DNA from: an uncultured Bacilli bacterium
GTDB taxonomy: Bacteria > Bacillota_I > Bacilli_A > RF39 > UBA660
Direction of reading: 5' to 3'
DNA: 31,418 nucleotides
NCBI GenBank assembly: GCA_934102255.1
Contig: CAKOSN010000021.1
Span: 1-31,418, forward strand
Shown one piece after another: positions 6,332 through 14,492 of the stretch. The translations under genes and the position numbers were made by a program. Below the pieces are notes generated by a model that saw only the letters and a program-made list of their open reading frames with translations, made no database searches and was not told the origin of the DNA. How positions within the stretch are numbered: the stretch's first letter is position 1; the number at the start of each line of letters is the position of its first letter.

Positions 6332-7615
6332 TTACTTTAATTCGATTTTTTCTTTACCACCCATATATGGTTGTAAAACTTTTGGAATATTTACTGTTCC
6401 ATCTTCATTTACATTATTCTCAATTACAGCAATCATCCCACGAGGTGAAGCGATTACTGTGTTGTTAAGTGTTGAAAGTAAATAATTTCCATTTTCACCT
6501 TTAGCTTTAATGCCTAATCTTCTTGCTTGTGCATCACCTAAAGTTGAACAGCTTCCTACTTCAAAATATTTCTTTTGTCTTGGACTCCATGCTTCAACAT
6601 CACATGATTTAACTTTAAGATCTGCAAGATCTCCTGAACAACATTCAAGTGTTCTTACAGGTACATCTAGACTTCTGAAAAATTCAACTGTATAACTCCA
6701 CATTTTGTTATACCAATCCATTGCTTCCTCTGGTTTGCATAAAACAACCATTTCTTGTTTTTCAAATTGATGAACTCTATAAAGACCTCTTTCTTCTATA
6801 CCATGAGCACCAACTTCTTTTCTAAAACAAGGTGAATAAGATGTTAGAGTAATTGGTAACTCCTCTTCTTTTACAATTTGACCTTTAAATTTACCTATCA
6901 TTGAATGCTCAGAAGTACCAATAAGATATAAATCTTCATTTTCTATTTTATACATCATTGCATCCATTTCATCAAAAGACATTACACCATCAACAACATC
7001 ACTACGAATCATAAATGGTGGAATACAATAAGTAAATCCCTTATCAATCATGAAATCCCTAGCATAAGCTATCATGGCTTCATGAAGTCTAGCAATATCT
7101 CCTAATAAATAGTAAAAACCATTACCTGATACTCTTCCAGCAGACTCTTTATCTAATCCTCCTAATCTTTCAATAATATCAGCATGATATGGAATTTCAT
7201 AATCTGGAACAACTGGTTCTCCAAATCTTTCAATTTCAACATTTTGTGAATCATCTTTTCCGATTGGAACACTATCATCAATCATTTGTGGAATAACAAG
7301 CATCTTTTCTCTTAGCTTTTCAGACAAGTCATTTTCTTCTTTTTCAATTTCAACAAGTTTTGCGTTTATTTCATTTACTCTTTTTTTCTTCTCTTCTGCT
7401 TCTTCTAACTTTTTATCCCTCATTAATGATCCAATTTCTCCTGAAGTTGTATTTCTTTCTTGTCTTAATGAGTCCCCTTCTGATTTATATTCTCTTATTT
7501 TTTTATCAAGTTCAATTACTTCATCTACTAATGGTAATTTTTTATCTTGAAATTTCTTTTTTATATTTTCTTTTACCTTTTCTGGATTTTCTCTAACAAA
7601 TTTTATATCTAACAT
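6332..7615 (-). CDS. serS: Seryl-tRNA synthetase, intact copy
   Basis: Class II aminoacyl-tRNA synthetase that charges tRNA-Ser with serine in the cytoplasm. At 427 aa it has the family length. Residues about 1-105 form the N-terminal tRNA-binding coiled-coil arm. The catalytic domain carries the serine-binding TSE (234-236), motif 2 with SPCFRKE and ERGLYRVHQFEKQEM (Arg265, Arg280), and motif 3 LNNTVIASPRGMIAVIENN with Arg392; it ends NIPKVLQPYMGG. GAAAGGA lies 9 bases before the ATG. A second serS lies 143 bases upstream and is broken in motif 3, so this copy should supply the essential activity. No terminator separates them, so the promoter at 9028-9056 may drive both. Its closeness to the element-like region suggests that it was acquired. 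Confidence 0.95.
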   Translation of the reverse strand: MLDIKFVRENPEKVKENIKKKFQDKKLPLVDEVIELDKKIREYKSEGDSLRQERNTTSGEIGSLMRDKKLEEAEEKKKRVNEINAKLVEIEKEENDLSEKLREKMLVIPQMIDDSVPIGKDDSQNVEIERFGEPVVPDYEIPYHADIIERLGGLDKESAGRVSGNGFYYLLGDIARLHEAMIAYARDFMIDKGFTYCIPPFMIRSDVVDGVMSFDEMDAMMYKIENEDLYLIGTSEHSMIGKFKGQIVKEEELPITLTSYSPCFRKEVGAHGIEERGLYRVHQFEKQEMVVLCKPEEAMDWYNKMWSYTVEFFRSLDVPVRTLECCSGDLADLKVKSCDVEAWSPRQKKYFEVGSCSTLGDAQARRLGIKAKGENGNYLLSTLNNTVIASPRGMIAVIENNVNEDGTVNIPKVLQPYMGGKEKIELK

Positions 7616-7672
7616 TTTTATTCATCCTTTCATTTATACTTTGATTGATATTAAATTAATTTAGAAAGTTTT

Positions 7673-7705
7673 GCTATGTATTTTTTCCCCTTAAATGCAC
7701 ATAGC
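7673..7705. repeat. 7-bp inverted repeat between the serS copies
   Basis: GCTATGT and ACATAGC are separated by 19 bases rich in T and C. There is no T-run in the right place for a terminator. It sits in the short stretch joining the broken and intact serS, so it may mark the join, but a repeat this short could be chance. Confidence 0.3.
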
Positions 7706-7828
7706 TACAACTATTTTTAAGTTTTCAACCTTAACTTTTATTCTTCCGTTATTTTTTGTTATATATTTGAAACCATTAAATTCCTTAGTAAATTCAAGGA
7801 CTTCAACGATTCTCTCAAGTGGGTGCAT
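7691..7828 (-). pseudogene. 45-codon open stretch after the serS breakpoint, possible remnant of another gene
   Basis: In the frame one step from the broken serS the reverse strand stays open from about 7828 to TAA at 7691. It encodes MHPLERIVEVLEFTKEFNGF followed by KYITKNNGRIKVKVENLK and a short hydrophobic end. The composition looks protein-like, but it does not continue the serS C-terminus (no YMGG-type ending), and I do not recognise it. It may be the 3' end of a gene that lay upstream of the incoming serS in its source genome. There is no ribosome binding site of its own. Confidence 0.3.
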
Positions 7829-8997
7829 ATTGAAACTACGAGGTTGTTTAAAGTGTGTAAGAAATATGTACCATTATCACCTTTAACACGAATACTTAAA
7901 CGTCTTGCTTGAGCATCGCCTAAGTTAGAACATGAACCTACTTCAAAATATTTCTTTTGTCTTGGACTCCATGCTTCAACATCACATGATTTAACTTTTA
8001 AATCAGCTAAGTCGCCAGAGCAGCATTCTAACTGACGAACTGGAACATCCATATTTCTAAATATTTCAACAGTGTATTTCCACATTTGATTATAATAATT
8101 CATTGATTCTTCTGGCTCACATAAAACAATCATTTCTTGCTTTTCAAATTGATGAACACGATATAAGCCTCTTTCTTCTAAGCCATGTGAGCCACCTTCC
8201 TTACGGAAACATGGTGAATAAGAAGTTAAACGGATTGGTAAATCACTCTTTTTAATAATTTGATCTTTAAAACGACCTATCATTGAATGTTCAGAAGTAC
8301 CAATTAGGTATAAATCCTCGCCTTCAATTTTATACATCATTGCTTCCATTTCTGGAAATGACATAACACCAGTTACAACATCAGCATGTATCATAAATGG
8401 TGGAATACAGAAAGTAAATCCTTTATTAATCATATAATCTCTAGCATAAGCAAGCATAGCTTCATGAAGTCTAGCTATATCACCAGTTAAATAGTAGAAC
8501 CCTTCGCCACTTGTACGACCAGCTGATACTTTATCCATACCGTCTAAAGCTTCAATAATGTCAGCATGATATGGGATTTCATAATCTGGAACTTTAGGTT
8601 CGCCAAATCTTTCTACTTCTACATTGAAGGAATCATCTTTACCAATAGGAACTGATGCATCCATAATATTAGGAATAACTAACATACGCTTACGAATTTC
8701 ACTACTTAGTTTAGTTTGTTCTTCTTCTAAAGTAGCAATTTCTGCATCCATTTCTTTAATTTGTTCTTTAATTTTGTTAGCTTCTTCTTGTTTTTTATCA
8801 CACATTAAAATGCCAATTTGACTGCTTAATCTATTCTTTTCAGCCTTTAAGCCATCTTTTTTAGTCTGTGTTTCTCTTACTTTAATATCAAATTCAAAAA
8901 CTTCATCAACTAAAGGTAACTTTTCATCTTGAAATTTCTTTTTGATATTTTCTTTTACTAATTCTTTATTTTCTCTAATTAATTTAATATCTATCAT
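7759..8997 (-). pseudogene. serS: Seryl-tRNA synthetase, second copy with destroyed C-terminus
   Basis: This copy aligns with the intact one without obvious gaps from residue 1 to about 389, including the tRNA arm, TSEHSMIG and motif 2 (SPCFRKEGGSHG). After LNNLVVS the sequence changes to CTHLRESLKSLNLLRNLMVSNI. Motif 3 with its ATP-binding Arg (392 in the other copy) and the last 30-odd residues are absent, and no shifted frame restores them, so this is a junction and not a simple frameshift. It keeps AGGAAGG and its own promoter. Identity to the other copy is high but clearly below that of a recent duplication. A stable but inactive protein, perhaps able to dimerise with SerRS, is possible; nonfunction is more likely. 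Confidence 0.8.
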
Positions 8998-9027
8998 ATA
9001 TAAATCCTTCCTAATCGTAATAAAATT

Positions 9028-9056
9028 ATTATATTACTTTTACCCTACTTAAGCAA
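9028..9056 (-). promoter_or_regulatory. Promoter of the serS pair
   Basis: On the reverse strand, TTGCTT (9051-9056) and a perfect TATAAT (9028-9033) are 17 bases apart, 30 bases before the ATG of the upstream serS copy. No T-box leader fits in this short gap. Confidence 0.6.
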
Positions 9057-9062
9057 GAAAGA

Positions 9063-9884
9063 TTAAGCCTTTTTCTTGCTCTTTTCTAACGTTTTTAATA
9101 ATTTTTTATCTGGTTTACTTTGTAATCTAGTTAAAATATCATTAAGGATAGCTCTAATTTCTATAGCATCTAAGCCTAAAACAAGAGAAATTTCTTCCAT
9201 ACTAAATATTTTATTATCAATAAGACCATAATGCATAGCATATAAAAGAGCTTCTTCTGGACTAAATAAATTAAGTAAATCTTGATAAGTTTGGCTTTCA
9301 ATAAACATAGCTACTAGTTTTTTTATTTCATCGCTTAAAGTATCTTCGTCCTGAATATTTTTAATATCATAGTTTTTAGAATTTAATATTCTTCGTTCTA
9401 TCTTATAATATAAGTCATTATAAAATTTAGGATAATTGCTTAAGTCTAATGGCTTGGTCAAATCATTATCACACAATAGCATTAATAACTGATAATCTTT
9501 AGGTTCTAAGTGTAAGATAGCTTTTACTACTACTTCATGACTGTGCTTTTTAAAGTAAGCATAAATATTCTTTTTTTCTGGAACTTTTCTTGTCGTATTA
9601 AGGCTTTTAGGACGTTCTTTTACTTTTTTATTTCTATTTGCTATTACTAAATCTACTCTTTCAGGAATTTTCTCAGTTAAAACACGATATAAAATATTGG
9701 TTTCATAATTAGTTAATTTTACTAAGTTAAGACTAGAATAATTATTGCCATAAACTAATCTTAATATTTCTAATTCTTTTTCGCTTAAACCAACAATTAC
9801 TATTTTAAATTCTTCATCATTTAGATTGTCATAATAAAAACGTAAGGGTATAGTAAATTCTAAAATTTTATTTGCCTCAGTCAT
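9063..9884 (-). CDS. Protein with three sigma-region-4-like segments, 273 aa
   Basis: The protein is soluble and helical. Three stretches follow the same pattern of 'acidic/hydrophobic helix, L-x-L/M, G or D turn, second helix, third helix': about 33-75 (LSEKELEILRLVYGN), about 125-168 (LEPKDYQLLMLLCDN) and about 206-260 (FSPEEALLYAMHYGLID, then EEISLVLGLDAIEIRAI). The last is the best match to a sigma-70 region-4 helix-turn-helix. No region 2 is present, so it is not a complete sigma factor. It lies 16 bases after the ABC permease gene, in the same unit. A DNA-binding regulator is inferred, with low certainty for the first two segments. Confidence 0.65.
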   Translation of the reverse strand: MTEANKILEFTIPLRFYYDNLNDEEFKIVIVGLSEKELEILRLVYGNNYSSLNLVKLTNYETNILYRVLTEKIPERVDLVIANRNKKVKERPKSLNTTRKVPEKKNIYAYFKKHSHEVVVKAILHLEPKDYQLLMLLCDNDLTKPLDLSNYPKFYNDLYYKIERRILNSKNYDIKNIQDEDTLSDEIKKLVAMFIESQTYQDLLNLFSPEEALLYAMHYGLIDNKIFSMEEISLVLGLDAIEIRAILNDILTRLQSKPDKKLLKTLEKSKKKA

Positions 9885-9900
9885 GTCATCACCAGACTCA

Positions 9901-10617
9901 TTATTTTATACCATAAGTAATATAAAGGCAATTATATTTTTTATTAAAGTAGTTATTTTTCTTTAGGATGATATATAGTAGTAAATCTATGATTATTAAA
10001 GCTATACTATTTAAAATACTTGGATTAAAGAACAGGCTCATATCCCTAGGACTTAAAACGATTTCTAAAAGTATAGTTATAATACTAACAGTTTCGGTTA
10101 GGTAACGAATATTTTCTAGCCACTTAATTTTTCTAGTTAAAAGTAAGGCAAGTTCATTTAGACAAACTATATATAAGAATAGATTAACCATGATAAGAAT
10201 GAAAATATTAAAGGACAATAAATTTATTTTGGCTATTAAACTAAATGGTATAATAAAGATAAGCATAATAAGCATTATTACTTTAAAACTATAAAGCCAC
10301 ATTTTTAAATAGTTATTTTTAAAATTATTTTTATTTGTTAAAAATAGGTAATAATTTTTTTCTTCAGATATTAGACGATAAGCATTACTAAGATAAATAA
10401 TAGAGCCCGCTATGATACCTTTTTCTAAATAAGTAAAGGTATTTAAAGATTTAATTATTTGGTCTAAACTGCCAATGGCTTCGATGCTTGCTTGCCAAAA
10501 ATAGGTGCCACTACGATGAGTTATAGCTGTTAATATATCATAAGTATTTAAAAAATAGATAATAATTATTAAGATGCAAACGTTAAATAAACGCTTATTC
10601 TTTTTATAAAATTTCAT
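9901..10617 (-). CDS. ABC-transporter-type membrane protein, 238 aa
   Basis: About six hydrophobic segments (roughly 12-28, 68-82, 108-128, 135-157, 170-188 and 205-218) separated by short Lys-rich loops give the look of an ABC-2-type permease. No substrate motif is visible. It overlaps the ABC ATPase gene by 14 bases and is followed by the sigma-like gene. The pairing with a nucleotide-binding subunit supports a transporter role, but that subunit lacks a proper Walker A, so transport may be lost or changed. Confidence 0.65.
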   Translation of the reverse strand: MKFYKKNKRLFNVCILIIIIYFLNTYDILTAITHRSGTYFWQASIEAIGSLDQIIKSLNTFTYLEKGIIAGSIIYLSNAYRLISEEKNYYLFLTNKNNFKNNYLKMWLYSFKVIMLIMLIFIIPFSLIAKINLLSFNIFILIMVNLFLYIVCLNELALLLTRKIKWLENIRYLTETVSIITILLEIVLSPRDMSLFFNPSILNSIALIIIDLLLYIILKKNNYFNKKYNCLYITYGIK

Positions 10618-11194
10618 TTAGAATACCCCTTTCAAGCCAACATATTTTATCAACAAAATAAGTAAATTCTTCCTTTTTTCTGCCAGTTAAAATAATTAAA
10701 TAACCATTACTTTTTAAATCTAAAAGAAAATCTCTTACCATATCTATATCACTAGGAGTTAAATTTTTAAAAACATCTTCAATTAAAATAATTTTATTGT
10801 TATTTAGAGTGGTACAAAGAATGCCTAACTTTTTTAAAATATTTTCACTATAGTTTTTTATCTTCAATTTACTATCTTTAAACAAATCCAATTTATTTAA
10901 TAAATCATTTGTTTCTTTTTTATCTAGTTTGGTAATGCTTATATCTTCTAAAGTTTCTAGGGTATCAAAATCAGTAATAAAGTGCATATTGTTAAGAAAA
11001 AAGCCCAAGCCTGCTTTAGTTTTAAATTTTATATTACCTGTTGTTGGCTGGATTAGATTACACAAAACTCTTAAGAAAACATTAACACTAGTATCCCCTA
11101 ATAAAGCACAAATTTTATTAAAATCAAAATCACAGTTAATTTGGTTAAGATAATTAATATTATCTACGACAAGACTTAAATTTTCTATTTTCAT
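10604..11194 (-). CDS. Degenerate ABC ATPase, 196 aa
   Basis: The fold is recognisable: MKIENLSLVVDN opening, CALLG before the P-loop position, a GNIKF strand, NYSENILKKLGIL in the place of the LSGGQ signature, and IILIEDVFKNLTPSDID in the place of Walker B/D-loop. The residues that bind ATP are gone, however: the P-loop reads GDTSVNVF instead of GxxGxGKS/T, and the signature has no Gly pair. At 196 aa it is shorter than usual (about 220-250). It has its own strong promoter (11212-11240) and overlaps the permease gene. Its N-terminus resembles that of SufC, but it is not a second SufC. It could be a non-hydrolysing scaffold subunit or a decaying gene. Confidence 0.75.
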   Translation of the reverse strand: MKIENLSLVVDNINYLNQINCDFDFNKICALLGDTSVNVFLRVLCNLIQPTTGNIKFKTKAGLGFFLNNMHFITDFDTLETLEDISITKLDKKETNDLLNKLDLFKDSKLKIKNYSENILKKLGILCTTLNNNKIILIEDVFKNLTPSDIDMVRDFLLDLKSNGYLIILTGRKKEEFTYFVDKICWLERGILNEIL

Positions 11195-11211
11195 ATATTT
11201 ACCTCAAGATG

Positions 11212-11240
11212 ATTATAATATGAATTAGGTTACTTGCCAA
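11212..11240 (-). promoter_or_regulatory. Promoter of the ABC/sigma-like operon
   Basis: On the reverse strand, TTGGCA (11235-11240, 5 of 6) and TATAAT (11212-11217, 6 of 6) are exactly 17 bases apart. It lies just past the sufU terminator, so this unit is separate from the SUF operon. Confidence 0.75.
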
Positions 11241-11250
11241 TAAACAGAAG

Positions 11251-11276
11251 AAAAAAAATCCTACTTTTTGGTAGAA
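11251..11276 (-). terminator. Terminator of the SUF operon
   Basis: On the reverse strand, TTCTAC-CAAAAA-GTAGGA forms a 6-bp stem that includes the sufU stop codon, followed by eight Ts. It marks sufU as the last gene, with no sufB beyond it. Confidence 0.6.
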
Positions 11277-11698
11277 CTTTCATATTTTTCTAAAGCTTTT
11301 TTCAAACCTATCCAAGGAAGTAAAGCACAATGCTTACGATTTTGTTGTTTATATATTTCATTGTAAGCTAAGGCTTCACTTAATTCTTCGTTAGTAGTGC
11401 CGTTTTCAATCATAGTCTCATATTCACTACATAATTTTAGAACTTCACTTATTTTTTTATTTTCTAATAATTTTATCATTACAGAAGTAGCTGATGTTGA
11501 GATAGCACAAGCTTCTCCGTCAAAGTAAATTTTCTTAATTGTATCATCTTCTATTTTCAAATAAATATCAATATTATCAATACAAGATTCGTTATTGGAA
11601 TTTACTTTTATAAACTCATCTTTATTTTCAGGAACTTCTTTATTATATGGATACATGTAATTATCCATAATTATTTCTCTTCTTAATTCATTATCCAT
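11261..11698 (-). CDS. sufU: SufU, zinc-dependent sulfurtransferase partner of SufS
   Basis: SufU takes persulfide sulfur from SufS for Fe-S cluster assembly in Gram-positive bacteria. The zinc/active-site residues are present: Cys39 and Asp41 (SCIDNID), Cys64 (GEACAIS) and Cys124 (RKHCALLPW). The RREIIMDNYMYPYNKE opening is typical, and the 145-aa length fits the family. The ATG follows the sufS stop by about two bases. Order and strand (sufC-sufD-sufS-sufU) match the Bacillus-type operon except that sufB, which normally follows, is missing. Confidence 0.92.
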   Translation of the reverse strand: MDNELRREIIMDNYMYPYNKEVPENKDEFIKVNSNNESCIDNIDIYLKIEDDTIKKIYFDGEACAISTSATSVMIKLLENKKISEVLKLCSEYETMIENGTTNEELSEALAYNEIYKQQNRKHCALLPWIGLKKALEKYESSTKK

Positions 11699-11700
11699 TA

Positions 11701-12897
11701 TTATATCATCTCTTTTAATATTCTATTTTTATCACTTAATAATTCAACTAAACGGTCAATTTCTTCTTTAGTATTATAAAAGTATAAACTAACACGGCAA
11801 GTATTTTTAACACCAACAGCATCTTTTAGAATTTTAGCACAGTGATTACCAGCACGAACGCAAATATTATATTTGTCTAAATAAACAGCAACATCTTGGG
11901 AAAATATACCCTCGACATTAAAAGCAACTATGCCTGTATCAGATTCTAGATTAATTATATCAATGTGTTTAATATCAACTAATTTATTTACTAAATACTT
12001 ACGTAATTCTCTTTCATGCTCTAAAATGTTATCCATACCGATTTTATTTAAATAATCAATAGCAGCCCCAAGACCAATAACTCCAGCAATATTAGGAGTT
12101 CCGGCCTCAAGTCTAGTAGGCAAGCTTTTTAAATAGACATCATTTACATCATCAAATGATTCATTCATGCCACCGCCTAGATTAACAGGTTCCATTTCTT
12201 GTAAAAGTTCTTCTTTACCATAAAGAACCCCTACTCCTGTTGGTCCGCATAATTTATGGGCTGAAAAAGCTAGAAAATCACAATCTAAATCTTGAACATC
12301 TATTTTCATGTGGGGAACACTTTGGGCACCATCAACTACTAAGAAAATTCCACGTTCATGAGCAATATGCGCTATTTCTTTTATTGGACGTAAATCACCA
12401 ATAACATTAGTTACTTGGGCTAAAGCAATTACTTTCGTTTTAGGCGTAATACTTTTTAAAACATTTTCGTTAGTAACATAGTAGTTATTATCTAAAGGAA
12501 TATAATTTACTTCTAAATTTAATTCACGAGCTAATCTAAACCATGGTAAGACATTTGATGCATGTTCCGATTTAGTAATTAAAATTTCATCACCTGGCTC
12601 TAAAATGTTAGAAAAGAAACCAGTAGCAATATAGTTTAAAGATTCAGTTGCCCCACTTGTAAAAACAACTTCTTTTCTACTTTTAGCATTAATAAACTCT
12701 TGTACTTTATTACGCGCAAATTCATACTCCGTATCTACCTTTAAAGAAGTTTTATAGTCTCCTCTATGCGCATTGGAAGTATATTCAGTATAGTATTCTT
12801 CTATTTTTTTAACAACTACTAATGGTTTTAATGTAGTTGCCCCATTATCTAAATAAGTTATATTATTAAAAAGAAAAGGAAAATCTTCTCTATGCAT
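11701..12897 (-). CDS. sufS: SufS, group II cysteine desulfurase
   Basis: PLP enzyme that removes sulfur from cysteine and passes it to SufU. At 398 aa it has the full family length. Features: TYLDNGATTLKP near the N-terminus, NAHRGDY, the PLP-side VDGAQSVPHMKID, the Schiff-base Lys215 in SAHKLCGPTGVG, and the persulfide-bearing Cys353 in VRAGNHCAK. The TRLEAGTPNI segment is also present. AGGAGGT lies before the ATG at 12897. It sits between sufD and sufU with short gaps in one transcript. Confidence 0.96.
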   Translation of the reverse strand: MHREDFPFLFNNITYLDNGATTLKPLVVVKKIEEYYTEYTSNAHRGDYKTSLKVDTEYEFARNKVQEFINAKSRKEVVFTSGATESLNYIATGFFSNILEPGDEILITKSEHASNVLPWFRLARELNLEVNYIPLDNNYYVTNENVLKSITPKTKVIALAQVTNVIGDLRPIKEIAHIAHERGIFLVVDGAQSVPHMKIDVQDLDCDFLAFSAHKLCGPTGVGVLYGKEELLQEMEPVNLGGGMNESFDDVNDVYLKSLPTRLEAGTPNIAGVIGLGAAIDYLNKIGMDNILEHERELRKYLVNKLVDIKHIDIINLESDTGIVAFNVEGIFSQDVAVYLDKYNICVRAGNHCAKILKDAVGVKNTCRVSLYFYNTKEEIDRLVELLSDKNRILKEMI

Positions 12898-12915
12898 ATA
12901 AGTACCTCCTACATA

Positions 12916-13557
12916 CTAATTATTTTCTTTTAAATTACTCTTTAAAAAGCCATCAACAATTAACTTTGTGGCATTTGTATTATTTATTCCTTTACTGTTT
13001 AGATAAAACAAATAATCTTTATCAACGGTACTAATCGTTGTATTATGAATAGCATTAACACTATCACTGCGAACTAAAAGATTAGGAACTATCATATTTT
13101 CAGCATCATTTAAAGTAACAATTCTTAAATTTTCTAGAACTTCATTATCTTTAGTATCCTCATCAACTTTAGAAGTAGCAACATTTTTAATTACACCGTT
13201 TCGATCAGTTACACCATGGAAGTTAATATGTGAAATGTTATTGTTCCCAGCAATATTAGCATTTAAATTGATATTACTTGTTGTTAAAGTTTTAAGACTA
13301 TAGTTAAATTCAACATAAGCATCTGATGTAATTTCAATATCTAAGTTAAATTTATCTATAGATTCATTATAACGATTATAAAGTAAATGACTACCTTTAG
13401 CCATAATAATTTTTAAATCTAAATCAGTATTATTATTAATATCGTTAATACAAACATTACCACTTATTTCTAAGGTTAAAGTATTAGTTTTAATATCTAA
13501 ATCATTTAAGGAATTATTAATACTTAAAATGCCCTCTTTCACTAATAATTTATTCAT
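12916..13557 (-). CDS. sufD: SufD-like scaffold subunit, unusually short
   Basis: The C-terminal part matches the SufB/SufD beta-helix family: NMIVPNLLVRSDSVNAIHNT followed by TISTVDKDYLFYLNSKGI and KLIVDGFLK. The middle is a regular beta-rich repeat with many Asn. The protein has only 213 residues against about 420-440 for Bacillus SufD; the N-terminal helical domain is missing and the helix core is short. It lies directly after sufC and before sufS. In known systems SufD pairs with SufB and SufC; no sufB is present here, so this protein may form a homodimeric scaffold or pair with a SufB encoded elsewhere. The sufD name rests on position and the C-terminal motif. Confidence 0.75.
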   Translation of the reverse strand: MNKLLVKEGILSINNSLNDLDIKTNTLTLEISGNVCINDINNNTDLDLKIIMAKGSHLLYNRYNESIDKFNLDIEITSDAYVEFNYSLKTLTTSNINLNANIAGNNNISHINFHGVTDRNGVIKNVATSKVDEDTKDNEVLENLRIVTLNDAENMIVPNLLVRSDSVNAIHNTTISTVDKDYLFYLNSKGINNTNATKLIVDGFLKSNLKENN

Positions 13558-13572
13558 ATTTTTAAAAACTCC

Positions 13573-14319
13573 TTACATCATTTGTCCTAAATCAAGGTTA
13601 AAACCGCTTTCTTCGATTTTTTTAGCCGTATTAATATCACCAGTAAAGCTAATATGTTTATCTTTTATAATATGAACAAAGTTAGGTCTAATTATATCTA
13701 AAATATTACTATGATGGGTAATTATTAAAATACTTATCTTTTCGTTCTTTTCATGATAATATTCCATAATCGAGTTAGCACATACTTTTAGGGCATCAAC
13801 ATCAAGGCCACTATCTAATTCATCTAGAATAATTAGGCTTGGCTCTAACATCCAAAGATGCATTAGTTCATTTTTCTTTCTTTCGCCGCCACTCATACCG
13901 TCATTGATACTGCGATGAATAAATGATGTAGGAATATCTAATTTTTTACATACTTCTTGAATTTTTTTATTAAACTTATATAAGTCAACAGAATGACCTA
14001 GTCTATTAGCAAGAGCCATTCTAAGCATATCAGCATTACTTACCCCTTCAATAGCTAAAGGACTTTGATTGATTAACATAATTCCCATTTGGGCTCTGGT
14101 TGTCGTATCGATACTTGTAATATCTTTATCTTTATAAATAATTTTACCATTAGTAATTATATATTTACTATCACCCATTATAGCTTTACAGATACTAGAT
14201 TTACCAATACCGTTTGGTCCCATGATAGCATGGATTTCTCCGTCTTTAATATTTAAATTAAAATCGTTTAAAAGTTCTTTATCTTCTACTTTTAAGCTTA
14301 AATTTTCTATTTTTAACAT
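13573..14319 (-). CDS. sufC: SufC, Fe-S assembly ATPase
   Basis: ABC-type ATPase of the SUF scaffold complex (248 aa from the chosen start). Walker A reads GPNGIGKSS, Q-loop NQSPLAIEGV, signature MSGGERKKNE, Walker B LIILDELDSGLD, and the switch His lies in THHSN. The DGMSGGERKK and ELDSGLD wording is specific to SufC among ABC ATPases. The frame extends back to 14355, but GAGGTG 5 bases before the ATG at 14319 and the MLKIENLSL family start decide it. First gene of the SUF operon; an extended -10 promoter precedes it. Confidence 0.95.
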   Translation of the reverse strand: MLKIENLSLKVEDKELLNDFNLNIKDGEIHAIMGPNGIGKSSICKAIMGDSKYIITNGKIIYKDKDITSIDTTTRAQMGIMLINQSPLAIEGVSNADMLRMALANRLGHSVDLYKFNKKIQEVCKKLDIPTSFIHRSINDGMSGGERKKNELMHLWMLEPSLIILDELDSGLDVDALKVCANSIMEYYHEKNEKISILIITHHSNILDIIRPNFVHIIKDKHISFTGDINTAKKIEESGFNLDLGQMM

Positions 14320-14362
14320 AAAAACACCTCTTAAGTTTCTTTTTGTCTTTTGCACACAGATT

Positions 14363-14371
14363 ATTTTACCA
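14363..14371 (-). promoter_or_regulatory. Possible extended -10 promoter of the SUF operon
   Basis: On the reverse strand TGGTAAAAT matches the TGN-TATAAT extended -10 pattern at 5 of 6 in the hexamer. No good -35 is seen. It lies about 45 bases before the sufC start. Confidence 0.35.
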
Positions 14372-14492
14372 TAAAAGTTAAGAAAAAAGCAGGTATTTCT
14401 GCATAATATTACTAAAAATATTGGGATTTCTTGAAAAGCATGGATTTTTATTGAAGGATAGTTAATAAATTATTAGGAATGGAGATTATTTA

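Noticed and set aside
7835..7870. Simple sequencing frameshift in the second serS
   Set aside because: Neither neighbouring frame restores motif 3 or the PYMGG-type end, so the sequence really changes at the break.
8998..9062. T-box leader upstream of serS
   Set aside because: The gap is only 65 bases, and the AGGGTGG-type T-box core and antiterminator are not seen, only a chance GTAGGGT.
10604..11194. Second sufC or the missing sufB
   Set aside because: The protein is an ABC fold without SufC signatures and is far too short and unlike SufB; it has its own promoter and a permease partner.
14319..14355. N-terminal extension of SufC by 12 residues
   Set aside because: The ribosome site and the family start both point to the inner ATG at 14319.
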